Positions 20,950 to 33,997 of a stretch of 64,000 nucleotides of DNA are shown here, one piece after another (the stretch's first letter is position 1; the number at the start of each line of letters is the position of its first letter). The notes beneath the pieces were generated by a model that saw only the letters and a list, made by a program, of their open reading frames with translations, did no database searches and was not told the origin of the DNA. This stretch comes from Galeopsis tetrahit (Eukaryota; Streptophyta; Magnoliopsida; Lamiales; Lamiaceae), in contig OY776131.1 of the NCBI GenBank assembly GCA_963675135.1, positions 32,263,381 through 32,327,380 of the forward strand, given 5' to 3'. Both the position numbers and the translations under genes were made by a program.

Positions 20950-22256
20950 CCATCTGAACCCTCAAACACTGATACCCAAACCCCTGCTGATACTCACACA
21001 GCAGAGGATCTAGCCAAGCCAACCCAAACTCCAAGCCTCCAAACATCATCTGATCCAATCATCCCTACTTCTCAAACCCCTGCTGATGCCCAAACAGCAG
21101 ATGACCAAATCCAGAAACCTTCTCCATCCACTATTAATACCCAACCAGCAGAGGATCAAGCTCAAATTCCTCAACCATCTACTGATCCCCAAACGGCAGA
21201 TAAACCAACAGAGCAAATCCAAAACCCTGCTGATGCAGAATCCACAGAAGATCAATCACAGCCACCTATCCAACCCACATATATCACTTCCCAAATCCCT
21301 GCTGATACTCAAACAGCAGAGGAATCTGTCTCATCCACTCAATCCCCTGTCCTCAATATCTCTTCTGCACCAGAAGACCTGGCACCAGCAGAATCCTCTC
21401 AACCTCAACCCCAGTACAGCATGGTGCACTATCCAATGTGCACAAGGGAGAAGATCATGAGAATGAAGATAGCCAACCTACTCAGGTCTACTATACCTGA
21501 AATTGATGAGGAGTCAATCCAATTTGAGTAAGTACTAAGGATATGTACTTGGATTGAACTCAGAAGAGATGAGGTGGATGACCTCATTGAAGTCATGGAA
21601 GGAATGGGAGGAAAAGCTAACTTCCTTGACTGGGAAATGGAGCTGAAAGAGGTTGCTCAAGTCCAGTCATTTACTGAGCTGCTACCAACAGAGGCCCTAT
21701 CCAAGGTATGCAAAAGAATTCTAGGAGTCCCCTCTAAGGATCCCTCTGTACCAGAAGCCACTATAGATCATCTGGTGGCCGACCAAGCTTTGGCAGATGA
21801 CTCAACTGCACCAGCTGAGACAGAGGAAAAGGAAGTATTGGTCGTTCCAGCTCACTTCTTGCCTAAAGATGAGCTTACACACTTCATCGACCACCCAGAT
21901 CACAAAGGAAGAAGAATCCTTACCCATCTGGTTGATGCTACTAAAAGCTTCCTGAATGAAGAGTACCTATCAACTGAAGAAAGAGGCAAGGCACTGGTAG
22001 TCCTTCCTTCCAAATGCTCCACAACCCAAAGCACAAGGTACTGCCTCCACCTCTACCTCGTATGTTGACTATACAGCAGACATCTGCTCTCAGGTCAAAG
22101 CTGCAATAGACTTGCACTTTGAGAAAGGATTATGCATGCAGCTAGCAAGATATGTTGAGAAAGTTGTTCAGGAGCAGAGGACTCGTCTCACCAGCCAAAT
22201 TGTTGATGTTGAAGACAAATTTGGTGAGGCACTTCATCATCAGATAGAAGAGTACA
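20950..22256 (+). pseudogene. Third ORF of element A, segment 2
   Basis: The reading frame resumes after the CCATC duplication with a proline/threonine-rich stretch built from imperfect repeats of TPADTQTAED type (about 20955-21400). It continues with a segment shared with element B: DDLIEVMEGMGG and FLDWEMELKE against NDLFEVIQGMGG and FMDWEMEQKE (B near 25560). There is a stop at about 21529 (TTTGAGTAAG) and a frame change near 22030. The last part is coiled-coil-like and breaks off at a GAG TAC codon pair, where element B inserted. Confidence 0.75.
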
Positions 22257-23516
22257 TGTAGGTCCCGAAGCTGAGTTAATATCGAGGGAAGCTAAAGAAA
22301 ATGTCTAGAGGGGGTGAATAGACTTTTCTAAAATCTTTCGATATATCAGAATACAATATGCGGAATACGAAATTAAACAATGAGCCCAAGTAGTTTATAC
22401 TCAACTTCTTAATTAGAGAACTCTGTTCTATACTCAACTAGTCTTGTTCAGTTAAGTATGTAAACAATTAAGCAATTAAACAAAACAGTAAAGTAAACAA
22501 CACAAACAATTTATAGTGGTTCGACAACTTGTCTACATCCACTCTCACAACCTAGTTGTGATGTTTCCACTAACTCTTCCAATCGAGTACAAAGTGTGAG
22601 TATTCTTGTGATTTTAAGTCCCAAGAAAAAGACTTAGATCTTCTAAGACTATACCACTAGATACGTCTACGATCTTACTAGAAATTTAACAAGTATCTAG
22701 CAACTTGATAAAAACAACAAACAAAAACTAAAAACTTATTCAGTAGCAGTCTTCTGATTTCTTCACTTGTCTTCTGACTTGCTTTCTGAACTTCAATGAA
22801 CTCTGTGAGTAACTTCAAACAATTCTTCAGAATGTAGCTTTGCAATCTTTTAATGATCAGTAGTCTTGAATCGATGAACACCTTGAGGTATTTATAGACT
22901 TCTGAAATCAAGAACTTAGTCAGTTGTAACCAACTCTTCTTGAAAACTAACTTTGTTTATCCATCCACGCGTTTCTTGTTAATTAGTTATTTCTAACTAA
23001 CTTTGATACTTATCCTTACACGCGCTTCTCTTTTACTTCACTTTAAGTTGACTTGTCTTGTCTTGTATGCGTACTTGTCTTGTTGAGTAGACTTCACTCT
23101 TCTTGTCTGGTCTGGTCTTCTTGTGATCTTCAACAGTAGACTATTCTAATCCTAACAAGACTATTACATTACTTTAAGCTTATAGCTTAGTCAACTTATA
23201 AAACTATACAATCAATCTATCTATTACATACGAAAATCATGAGCTCTATACAATGATTATTTATAGCTCAATAACAATCTATCATGTATACAAATAGCAA
23301 ATATGAAGTACTTATAGATCGTACTTATCTTTTAAACTTTAAACAACGCTTGTCTTTTAAATGTGAACTCTACTGGTTTGTTCAAGATGACTTCTTCTCA
23401 ACTAGACTAGATCAGTCAACACTTAGAAAATATTCAAACTACTTTTGGCTTATCAAAACTTCATCTTTCATCTTTTATCATCATTTAGGACTTGTTCTAG
23501 GATTCATATCCCAACA
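22257..23516 (-). repeat. Element B 3' LTR (left copy)
   Basis: This 1260-bp copy starts TGTAGGTCCCGAAG and ends ATATCCCAACA. It is almost identical to 33998-35257. A minus-strand TATA box CTATAAATAC is at 22888-22897. The ORFs within are shared by both LTRs and look non-coding. Confidence 0.95.
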
Positions 23517-23530
23517 ATTTCCCCCTTTTT
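23517..23530 (-). promoter_or_regulatory. Polypurine tract of element B
   Basis: On the minus strand AAAAAGGGGGAAAT immediately precedes the 3' LTR. The same tract stands before the LTRs at 36704 and 55363. Confidence 0.9.
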
Positions 23531-23701
23531 GATGAAGCCAAAACTACTTGAATATTTTCTCAATAGTAGACTAGTTAAGTAGTTATCTTGTCTTAACATC
23601 AAATAGTACTTATATTTTCATTCACTTAAAACAATAACAGTAGATATTACACATACTTCAAAAAAAAAAAATCAACAACTAAGTAATTAGAGTAAATGAA
23701 A

Positions 23702-26700
23702 CTAAATATCAGAGCACATAATCAACCAATCTGAAAGAGTACCTCCTTCTGGATTTGGAACACAGAATGCGTCTAGGAGTCTCTTGTGAATTACTCCGAT
23801 ATGGTCTTCATCTTCGATCTTCTCTTTCTCCAGTAGATCTTCTTCAAACTTCTTGATTTGATTATGATCAACTCTTCTTCCAGAACTAGTCATAGGACAT
23901 TTCCACTTTGGAAATACAGGAACTAAAATGTTGAAATTCGCACCAGCAGATATTCTCAAGATCAGATTCCACAGTAGCTTGTTCTGACCTTCCATAAATT
24001 TGTCAAACATAGAGTACAACTCATCTGGACTCTCAGAATCACCATACTTACGAATAATCCAATGATCAAGTTCCCATTGCTTCTTCACTTTCATCCATTC
24101 AGCTCGATGTTCTCTATCAATGAAGTAGTCAATGAACTGATCTTCCATCTGATCTACATCTGCCTTCAGCTTCTGCAAACTTTCAATATGATTTCTAATC
24201 TTCTTCTTGCTTGCATAGCGACTTTCATCATTTGGATCATTAACCTTATGCTTCTTCTCAACAATAGCAGTAGGTTCTTCAGCTTCAATAGCTAACTTCC
24301 TTTTAACACGTCTGGTCTGAACCTCAGCTTCTGGAGATGCAACACCTTTGCCCTTCTCCAATTTCTTCTGCTCATCAGCCTTAGCTTGCTCCAGCTCTGC
24401 AGTTTTGACTAACTTACCTCTCGAAGGCCTCCTTAGCTCTTGCATAGCAGTAGCAGCTTCCTTCTCTTCCGGTTCAACAGACTTATCTTTCTCACTTTCA
24501 GCAACTTTCTCAACTCTACTAGCCTCTTCCCCCTTTTTGGCTTCATCATTAGCCTTAAGAGTGAACAGACTTGTCAAGCGAGTCATCTCTTCTTTCACAG
24601 CCTCCTTCATCGCCTCAGCAGCTAACTCGATCTGCTTTTGATGCGTCTTATCATGACTCATCGTTCCTTGAGCTTGAAACTAATTCATCTTTGAAATACG
24701 TAGTTGTCTGGCGAAGGAGTGTGTTATGTTCTGTTAGCTCGGTGAGAACAACTCGAGAACGCACCAACTGATCTTGTGCTTCCCGTCTCTGTTCATCAGC
24801 AATCTCAATTTTAACTCTGTAGAGTCGTTCCATTTTACTTGACTCTTCAGCTAACGAACGAGCAAATGAGATAGACCTCTTTTCAGAGAAATCAACTTGT
24901 TTCTTGAGAAAACTTTCAACTTCAGCATACATCTCTGCTCGGAAAGTTGAGTCCATCTTGTTGACCTCACCAACAATCAATTCTCTTGAGCTGTCAACAA
25001 GTGATTGGTTCTGCTCAACCAACATGTCCTTCACTTTTGAGTGTAGGAACTCATCTATAGCAGAGTGGACAACTTCTTTCAAGTCCGTCTTCAACTCTTC
25101 AAGATAGCCTTCAGGAAAGACTTGAGTAGATGACTGAGCTTCAACCACTACATCATCTTGGACTTTCTCTACAAGTTCATCTTCATCGAACATAACAACA
25201 TCCATGAATTCATCATCTTCTTCACCAAGTTCAAAAGAGTCAACTTCTCCAGAACTTTCAGCCTCTTCTTCAGCAGGAGCACCTTCTAACTCCAAAATGG
25301 GTTCTGAAGTCTGGATCGCAACATCAGCAAATTCTATCTTCAACTCATCTTCTACCAGATCAGTCTGAGTTCCAACATCGAACGAGAACTCTGCAACCAG
25401 AACGCCATCAGGAATGCTCAACAATCTTTTTACAAGATTAACTAAGGCCCTGCGAGGAAATAATTCTGAGTGGTCTTGAACACCACTGTTTTCTTTCTGT
25501 TCCATCTCCCAATCCATAAAGTTAGAGATTCCACCCATGCCTTGAATGACCTCAAAAAGATCATTTGTTGAAGACTTCTTCAATGAAAACCAGGTGCATA
25601 GGATAATATACCAGGGAATCAAATCTAACAACAGACGGGTTCTGAGCAGGTGGGGTCCCTGTCTCAGCTGTTGCAGTGGCAACTGGCGTCTTGTCTGAAG
25701 TAGATGGGTTCGAGGGTTCAACATATTCTGTTGAAGGTAAGGGGAGAGTTTGGAGTGTGGTTTCTGGGTGCTCTAATGTGGCTTGGTTTGGTGTGACAAC
25801 TGTCGAAGTATCAGTTGTATCCTTTATGGGAGTGATTTCAGGATGACTAGCTCTAAGCGGTAATGCTGCCAGTACTTGCGAGGTTGAGGGTTGAGGTCTA
25901 GGCCTAGATCGATGTGATCTAGCCTTGGTTCGAACAGAGGAGAGAGAGAGAGAGGAATTGGAACAGATTGAGTAGAAGTACCAACCTGTGGACTCGACTC
26001 GTCTGGTGGAGTGGGCGACCCAATTCTCACAAGTGTATACATTTCAGGAACTTGAGTGCTTGGCTCCTTCTCTTGTTCCGAATCCTCATCTGACTGAGTC
26101 TTTTCTGAGTCAGCTGCACTGGACTCAGCTTTCGCAACTTCCTCCGATTCTTCATCATCGAACTCGTCTTCTGAAGAGCTAGACGAACCAGCATACGGCA
26201 TAACTGCCGAATCATCAACCTGAACTTGCCGTGGGGCAGATGGCCTTGCAGCAGCTTGCTTCTTTAGTGCCTCCTTCTTCAGATAGAACTTTAATGGGTG
26301 AAAGGGCTTTCCTTTGCTCCAATCAGATTTGTTTGGCAACAACAAGGGTAGTAGGATACTCAGCTTGTTGCCAAACCCAACAACATTTGACACCACCCAA
26401 CTGCAAGAGTCGGTGTCAACCCTAACACTTCTTTCGAAGTACATAATTCGATCAGCTATCAGCTTGAACCAATTACTCTCCGTGATTCCGTCATAAATTG
26501 CCGCCATCACCCTCGCCTTGCCTAGAGTGACTGAATCATGCGAGCCAGTGGCACATAGCAACATTTTGCTTGCTATGTCCAGAAGAGTGCGATATTTGTC
26601 AAGAAGTTCCCCCTTCTTGACGGTTGGGAGCTTGCCATCTGGTTTGAGCCTCAATTTCCTTCCACAGAAGATGCTCAAATACCTCATCTCCTGACCAACA

Positions 26701-27056
26701 GCATAATTTTCCACATCAATCGTTCCGATGGGCAATTTCAAATGATTGAACATAACTTCGCGAGTGAGTTCAACTCGACTTGTTCCAATAAAAGATTCGA
26801 TCACATCTCCTCGTCTGGTGGCGTTGGCATAGAACTGCAACACCTCTGCTTCCAATACGACCTGAGGAAATGCCTCTAGATACGGCTTCAACCCACATCG
26901 AATGCATTTTGTGATAATTTCTTGGTTTCCTACTGTGTGTAACCCTTTGAAAAACATTGAGGGTTCCACTTGCACTTTCCCTTCTGCGATGAACTGGCCA
27001 AGATCAAACTGCGCTTGTATGTTAGTTCTCACATCAAATAGAGAGACAATCGACAT
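23702..27056 (-). pseudogene. Third ORF of element B (frameshifted)
   Basis: It starts with ATG at 27056 (MSIVSLFDVRTN). The N-terminal domain matches that of element A (MFFKGLHT, LLDIASKMLL, RVMAAIYD, GFGNKLSILLP). An acidic, serine-rich linker follows, then a frame change near 25750. Next are the NDLFEVIQGMGG segment, an acidic stretch and a long coiled coil (about 25150-24660). A second frame change is near 24655, then a charged region with EAKKGEEAS and RRVKRKLAIE. The C-terminal domain has WMKVKKQWELDHWIIRKYG and FPKWKCPMTSSGRR. The full frame would be about 1,100 residues. I see no signal peptide and no membrane helix, which argues against an envelope role. Confidence 0.8.
24527..24538 (-). 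promoter_or_regulatory. In-frame internal copy of the PPT in element B
   Basis: On the minus strand GCCAAAAAGGGGGAA occurs inside the third ORF where it encodes AKKGE. The A5G5A2 core equals the 3' PPT core, about 1.0 kb upstream of it. Elements A (35649) and C (40778) have it at the same place in the protein. Confidence 0.6.
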
Positions 27057-27947
27057 CTTTAGTAGATAGAGTAAGAACAGGAGAGTTTGATTTTGCTAGA
27101 AATTCGAGAGCTAGAATAGGAGAGTTATGAAATTGTGGGGCAAGTTGTGTGTGGAAGATGGGTTTTGTTAGGAACTGAAATTCGATCCAACGGCCAAGAT
27201 TGAAGGATAAGATCCAACGGTTGGGGCTTTTGGTATTCAGTTACGGAATCGAGAATATTATGTGTTTTGATATTGTAAAATTTGAAATCCGTCTCTTCTT
27301 AGTTAGGACAGGGGAGTGAACTCATCTGACCTAATGTAGTCGAGTACGAACTGGGTGTATACACCTCATTAAATGGAGTGTATAAATCAAATTCAATGGT
27401 TTTCCAAATTTTAGCATTATCAAATTACTATAATACCCTTAATTCGTTTGATTAAACACTTAGTATATTTCAATCAAAAGAACACTTAGCTTGTTTGTTC
27501 GAGTCCATTCAGAACAGACGAGTAGGCTTATGAACACAAGACGAGTAGTCTTAAGTGTACAAGACGAGTTCCCCTTTGTCTGTGCTTGTCTATTCTGAAC
27601 GTCGAACGACTTCATGTACCTATCTTATCATATGCAATGTGTAATTGTAGGTACAAGTAGAGTAGAATAATTAAGATGAATATCAATCTAAAGCAATGGT
27701 CAAGGTTTCGAACAAGATGACTGTTAAAAAACTTAAGGGTTAACATAAGGATATTTAAGAAATCAAAGATTCTCCCTTAAATGTTTATTCCCTTAGTATT
27801 ACCCTCAGCTTTACCAGCTTCCTCATCGGGTTGTTTGGTCATCTAGTCTAGCATTGTATACCTGTCTGTTGAGTGAGTAGTCGAGTGCTCTGTTCTAGTT
27901 ATCTTGTCTCCTTGTTTCTTTGATGTACCAGTCTGGTTAGTACATAG
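27057..27947 (-). other. Spacer of element B between pol and third ORF
   Basis: This non-coding stretch includes CCGTTGGATC blocks and a CT-rich leader just before the third-ORF ATG. A perfect 12-bp palindrome GGTGTATACACC lies at 27354-27365, and a purine-rich AAGGGAGAATC lies near 27770 on the minus strand. No TATA box stands out. No ORF of note. Confidence 0.5.
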
Positions 27948-30900
27948 CTATAGGCAAGTAGGATCTAAATCAATTAGCCCTAGACTAATGCATAACTCTC
28001 CAAAACGTGCCTCAACTAATGGTTTTGTGAAAATGTCAGCTCTTTGAAAATCAGTATGAATCTTTTCCATGCGTATATCCTTCTTTTCTACATGATCACG
28101 TATGAAATGATGCTTCACATCAACATGCTTACAACGTGTGTGCAAAACAGGATTTTGTGTAATGGCAATAGCACTATTACTATCACAGAAAATAGGAACA
28201 TTTGATTCATGTATGTTGTAATCTCTAAGCTGTTGCATGAGCCAGAGTAGTTGACTACAACAGCTACCAGAAGCCATGTACTCGGCTTCGGTAGTTGAGG
28301 TAGCAACACTAGTCTGCTTTTTCAAAAACCATGAAATGAGTTTTGTGCCTAAAAATTGACAAGAACCAGAAGTAGATTTCCTATCTATTCTACAGCCTCC
28401 AAAGTCTGAGTCTGAGTAGCCACTTAAGGATAGATCATCATTTGAGGGATACCATAAACCACGATTGATGGTTCCTTTCAAATATTTCAGAATCCTTTTG
28501 GTGGTTTCCATGTGACTTTCCTTTGGATTGGCTTGGAATCGAGCACAAACACCAACAGAGAATGCAATGTCCGGTCTACTAGCAGTTAGATACAGTAAGG
28601 AACCAATTAATCCACGATAATAAGATTGGTTAGCACATTTACCGTTTTCATCTGGGTCCATTATGTAAGTTGGTTGCATCGGTACGCCAGTAGACTTACA
28701 AGTTTTAATCCCGTACTTGTCTAGAAGGTATCTAGTGTACTTCGCCTGATTTATGAAAATACCTTCTGGGGTTTGTTTTACTTGAAGACCAAGAAATTAG
28801 TTCATTTCACCCATCATTGACATCTCAAATTTACTTTGCATGAGTGTTGAAAAACTTTCACTCAGCTTTTTGTTAGGTTAGGTGATCCAAAAATGATGTC
28901 ATCTACGTAAATTTGGACGAGTAAAATGTCCTTCCCTTCTTGTCTTCTGAACAAGGTTTGATCGACCTTGCCCTTAGTAAAACCATTTTCTAATAGAAAG
29001 GGAGCTAGGGTATCATACCATGCGCTTGGAGCTTGCTTTAGTCCGTATAAGGCTTTCTTCAATCTGTACACCTGGTTGCCTTTGACTTCGAAACCTGGAG
29101 GTTGTTCAACATACACTTCTTCCGCAAGAATACCGTTAAGAAATGCACTTTTAATATCCATTTGATATACAGTAAACTTCATGTGAGCAGCATATGCAAG
29201 AAACAAACGAATGGCTTCTAGTCTAGCAACAGGAGTATATGTTTCATCATAGTTTATGCCTTCAGCTTGTGAATAGCCTTGGGCGACTAGTCTAGCCTTA
29301 TTCCTAACAACTAAATCATTCTCATCTTTCTTATTCTTGAAAATCCATCGAATGCCAACTATATTATGATGTTCCGGCCTATCGACAAGTTCCCAGATGT
29401 CGTTTCGAACAAACTGGTTCAACTCGTCTTGCATAGCGATGATCCAATTACTATCAGTCAATGCCTCTTTAACAGTGGTAGGCTCAATAGATGAAAGGAA
29501 ACAACACCAGCAAAACATAGTTGGACTAGGCTGTTCTTGCGACTCAAAGAGTTGTCGTCTAGTCTTCACACCAATAGTAGAGTCACCAATGATATTTTCA
29601 GTATCATGCGCAGATTTCCATGTTTTTCTATTCTTAACAGGAATACTATCATCATCTATATCATGTACAGCATCATGCATGTCAACATCATTTGTATCAT
29701 CAACGGATTTACCAGGAGTAGTAGAGTAAACTAGGGCAGGCATGTCAGTTGGTCTAGAAGACTTACCTTGAGCACTTACCTTCTCCTTGTCATCAGACTC
29801 GAGAGCTTTTAGGAATGGGTTGTAGGCTTGAACGGATTCATATACCTCTGAATCTTTGTCAGATTCGATCGTTAGATCAGTTACTTTCTCACTGATCTTG
29901 TTGGTAGACGAGTCCTGTCGAGATTCATCGAAAACCACATGCGGTGTTTCTTCCACACAAAGAGTTGAGTAGTTGAATACTCTAAATGCTTTGCTAGTCG
30001 AGGAGTATCCTAAGAATATCCCCTCGTCTGCTTTAGCATCGAAAGAATTCAACTTGCTCTTTCCATTGTTGTGAATGAAACACTTACTACCAAATATATG
30101 GAAATATGAAGCTCTGGGTTTTATACCTTTCCAAACCTCATAAGGTGTCTTTCATAGAGCTTTGTTGATCGCGCTTCTGTTCTGTGAATGGCATGCAGTA
30201 TTAATAGCTTCAGCCCAAAACTTTTGAGGTGTGTTGAACTCAGCTAGCATGGTTCTACAGGCTTCTTTGAGAGTTCGATTCCTTCTTTCAGCTACTCCGT
30301 TCTGTTGTGGTGTCCTGGCTGCACCAGTAAGATGCTGGATACCACGTTTAGTACAGAAATCTTTGATATAGCAATTAAAGAACTCAGTTCCCTTGTCACT
30401 ACGAATCTTGACAATAGACTGGTTTTTCTCAACTTGTAACTTCTTCAACAGATCAGGCAGGAGAGTTTGTGTATCACTCTTTTTGTGTAGAAAGACTACC
30501 CAAGTAAATTTAGAATAGTCGTCTACAACAACAAGCGTGTACCTTCTACCATTCAAGGTTGGAGGAGTTATTGGACCATGAAGATCCATATGTAGGAGTT
30601 CTAGGACTCTACTAGTTGAGAGAGTAGGAATTGACTTAAAAGAACCTTTAACCTGTTTACCCTGTTGACAAGTTGTGCATACATGTGACTTGTAGTAAAC
30701 TTCATTGGGAATACCTTCTATAAGGTAATCTCTGGCTATCTTATTAAGAACCTTCAAGTTTAGATGACAGAGGCGTCTATGCCAGAGCCAGCCAAGTTCT
30801 TTAGGATTCTTAGTAAGTAGACAGGTGTCCCTCGGACAACTGTTCCAGTTCACTATGTACACACTTCCTTGTCTTACGCCGACTAGTAGGACTGTGTGTG

Positions 30901-31225
30901 TCCTTTTGTCAATGATTTCACATTTGCGGCTCTTGAACTGCACCTTGTATACACGATCACAAAACTGTGAAACAGAGAGTAAATTGTATTTCAAACCTTC
31001 AACATATGAGACTTCTTGGATCTCTACGTCTCCATTCCGGATGTAACGAAATCCTTTAGTGACAGCTGTGGAGCTATCACCAAATATTAGTTTTGGTCCT
31101 TCCTGCTCATGGTAACTTGACAAGAGAGACTTGGTACCAGTCATGTGGTGCGAACAACCACTGTCTATGTACCAAGTTTCTCCTACTGAGCCACCCTTCT
31201 TATACAAGTCAAGTCGACCCTGCAA
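27948..31225 (-). pseudogene. pol: Broken copia pol of element B (PR-IN-RT-RNase H)
   Basis: It begins after a TTGCAG at the gag-pol junction. The protease site is WYIDSGCSHHMTG. Integrase shows CTTCQQGK, HMDLHGP, SDKGTEF and TPQQNGVAERRN, so its catalytic D, D and E are present. A TGA stops the frame near 30151 and it resumes with FGSKCFIHNN and FDAKADEGIFLG. RT has YQMDIKSAFLNG and YVDDIIFGSPN, then a frame change near 28875 and a TAA shortly after. RNase H (28679-27948) has SDSDFGGCRIDRKSTSG, TEAEYMASG and CDSNSAIAI, ending DLDPTCL. It closely resembles element A pol. Confidence 0.92.
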
Positions 31226-31258
31226 TGAAGATATTCAATAATTTAGGTACCCATTTGT

Positions 31259-33808
31259 TTATTGGGGTCCTGGGGGGTTAGTCGAGTTCAGAGGAATCCA
31301 AATATACATTGGAGTCTTGAACAAGTTCGATCTCTTAAGCTTTCGGCCATACTTGTTACAAAATAAGACCTTGTTGTCCTTGTCTGGCCTATCAGTTGAG
31401 TTCGGGTCTACTCTTTGGAGATAGCCTTTCGACTTAATCTCTACTTGAGCAGGCACTGGTCTATGATAGTCAGAGTAGGGCTTATATGCATTAGGTCCAT
31501 ACGGTTTATAGACGCGTTTGGGTCTTTCCTCACTTATGATATCATATGACAAAGGTGGAGGATAAAGGACAGCTTGTGTACGATATTTTGGAGCAACCTG
31601 TCTAGGTCTAGATGAGTAGAGCTGAGACTGCCTTATGAAAGGAGGTCTAGGCTCTTGTCGTCTAGTCTGTACCTGTCTAGTACTCGTCTCCTCAGGATAC
31701 CAATCCTCGTATCTGACCTGGTTAGGTCGTCCACGATTAGTGGTCCTTTGAAGATTAGTTCTAGATGGAACAGGCTTGTTGTTACCATTCTTTTTACCTC
31801 CCTTGGTAGTCGGAATGTTAACTCGAGCTTGTTTGGGTACAATACCTTTAGATGGAGTTCCAAGATCGTATATCATTGGTCCTTTTCCTTTATCATTTGG
31901 CAAAAGTCTTGCGTTAGTAGTAGGTTTCTTAATGACTCGAGTAGACGAGCTAGATGACTCAGCACCTATACCTGTCTTGTCACCTGGGTCTCTATACCTA
32001 TCTGACAGTTCAAGGTTAATCTTAGAAGAGTTAACCAGGTCAGTAAGTTTGAGATCAAGTGTGACGACCTCGGTCTCTAAGAACTTATTACGTTCTTCAA
32101 GTCTGTTGCACTTGCTCTTTAAAACATTGAATTCATTTCTCTCAGTTGCATGTGTCTTAAGTAGGTCTTGATATAACCTGTCTGTCAATGCACACTTTTC
32201 TTTGAGTTGTCTTAACTCTTCAGTCAAGCGTTCATTTAGGACTGTTACATTAGGATCTAATTTAGACTGAGCTTCCTTAAGATCAATGATTTCTTGTTTT
32301 AGTGCGATGTTTTCATCACTGACTTCGATAAATGCTTGGTTAGCAAGTAGAAGGTCGTCTTCAACAGCACTAGTCGAGTGCTGAAGACTACTTCCTACTT
32401 CACTACTAGCAGTGTCACTTTCATCAGTTTCTAAATCATCACAGGATTGAAAAGAAGTAGCAGATGATACCTCTTGGTCGATTTTAGCCATACAGCATAG
32501 ACCATCATCTACTATGAATGCTTCATCGTGATCTCGATCAGATGAGTGGCTTGACAAGGACGATGGCAACTCGTCTGAATCCGAATCAGAGTCATCATTG
32601 GACATCATTGCCTTCTTGCCACGGCTGTATCTTCTTTCCCTTCGTGCTTTGCGCTCTTCTCGATCATCAGTGCTTAGGTCTGGACATTCATATATGTAGT
32701 GACCTGGCTTTTCACAATTATAGCACAAGAGATCATTAGTAGCCTTTTTAATATGAGATTTATCCCTGCGCTTATCACGTCTATCAGAACGATGAATCTT
32801 CCTATCGTCAGACTCTCTATCTCGTCTATTACCTTTCGAGACTTCGTCTCTCCTTTCGGACGAGTTTCGGTCTCGTCTGGTCTCAGACGAGTTCTTAGAA
32901 GTGGACGCTCTATGATCCCTATAGAACTTCTTGTATCTTCCCTAACGTTTATTGAGCCTATCAAACTTTCTAACCATGAGACTCACTTGATCCTTCAGAC
33001 TAAGATCAGTATCTAACTCGTCTTTTACAGAAGCAAACTTAGTCTTAGACTTAGACCTGTCTACCTTAGAAGACTTAGACGAACTAGACTTAAAGGCAAC
33101 GTTCTTAGACACAGCATGTTCTCTGTCACTACTGACTACGGGTTCATCTTCGTCTAAATCAAACTCATGGGCTTTAAGAGTTTGAAATATGGTCTCTGCA
33201 CTCCACTTGTCTATGTCTTGAGTATTCTTAACAAGCATCTTTATCATTTTCCATCGAGGATCTAAGCTTTTAAGAATCCTAAGATTGATTTCACGAGGAG
33301 TATATGACTTACCAAGAACTTCCAGATCATTCATAATCTTAGTAAAACGAGTATCCAGCTGGTCGACAGTTTCACCAGCTTTCATGTGAAATGATTCAAA
33401 TCTTTGGACAGCTGTGGATAGTTTGCTCTCTTTGATTAGGGATGTCCCTTCACAAATGATAGCTTATCTATCCCACATGTCTTTGGCAGTCTTGCATTTC
33501 AACACCTTTCCGAGATACTCATTCGGAAGTGTGTGTAAAATGTAATTCTTTGCCAAGCTATCCAAATTATTTTGACGCATTTCTTCTGAGGTTAGTTATG
33601 ACCTGGGTTTCTTGACGAGAGTGCCAATTGGTTTGTCTTTGTCGAGGGCAGCAGTATTTGGAACCATTGTCACGATCGGGCCCTCTGTGACAACAGAGAT
33701 CATTAGGTCATGCGTGGAACTGAAAATTGCTTCCATTCGCAACTTCCAATAGTCGTAGTCCTGAACCTATAACTTGGGTAACTTGTTAGCGCTGATCTCA
33801 AGAGACAT
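31259..33808 (-). pseudogene. gag: Broken gag of element B
   Basis: An ATG at 33808 opens MSLEISANKLPKL, then TAG at 33767-33769. Further stops lie near 33590 and 33465. The region from 33385 has the copia gag core (MKAGETVDQLDTRFTKIMND, SLDPRWKM), with a TAG at 32942-32944. A zinc knuckle CYNCEKPGHYIYEC follows at about 32725, then a serine/aspartate-rich linker, a coiled coil (about 32320-32040) and a basic tail ending near PMYIWIP. Four of these stops read as glutamine codons changed to TAG or TAA. Sirevirus gag proteins are known to be long, as this one would be (about 850 residues). Confidence 0.85.
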
Positions 33809-33983
33809 GATTTCAAGAAATAAGTGCTAAGCAAATTTATGATCAAGAAGCAGTTAGGTCAAGAACAGAAAATAGATAGAACAACGATGTTGATCAAGAA
33901 CACGTAAACAAGTACAATTATGGACCAAGACTTCACCCTAAGTCTTAAGTCGGTTATCAAGAAACAGCAGTTCGTAAACTACT
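33809..33983 (-). other. Untranslated leader of element B
   Basis: This short region lies between the primer binding site and the gag ATG. I see no ORF or clear motif apart from AG-rich tracts. It would carry the packaging signal in an active element. Confidence 0.5.
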
Positions 33984-33995
33984 GCTCTGATGCCA
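33984..33995 (-). promoter_or_regulatory. Primer binding site of element B (initiator tRNA-Met type)
   Basis: On the minus strand TGGCATCAGAGC lies two bases from the 5' LTR edge. It differs at one position from the plant initiator tRNA-Met complement TGGTATCAGAGC used by copia elements. Confidence 0.88.
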
Positions 33996-33997
33996 CT

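Noticed and set aside
22678..23532. Short ORFs found twice (also 34419-35240)
   Set aside because: They are in the two element B LTRs and lack protein character; duplication reflects the LTR pair.
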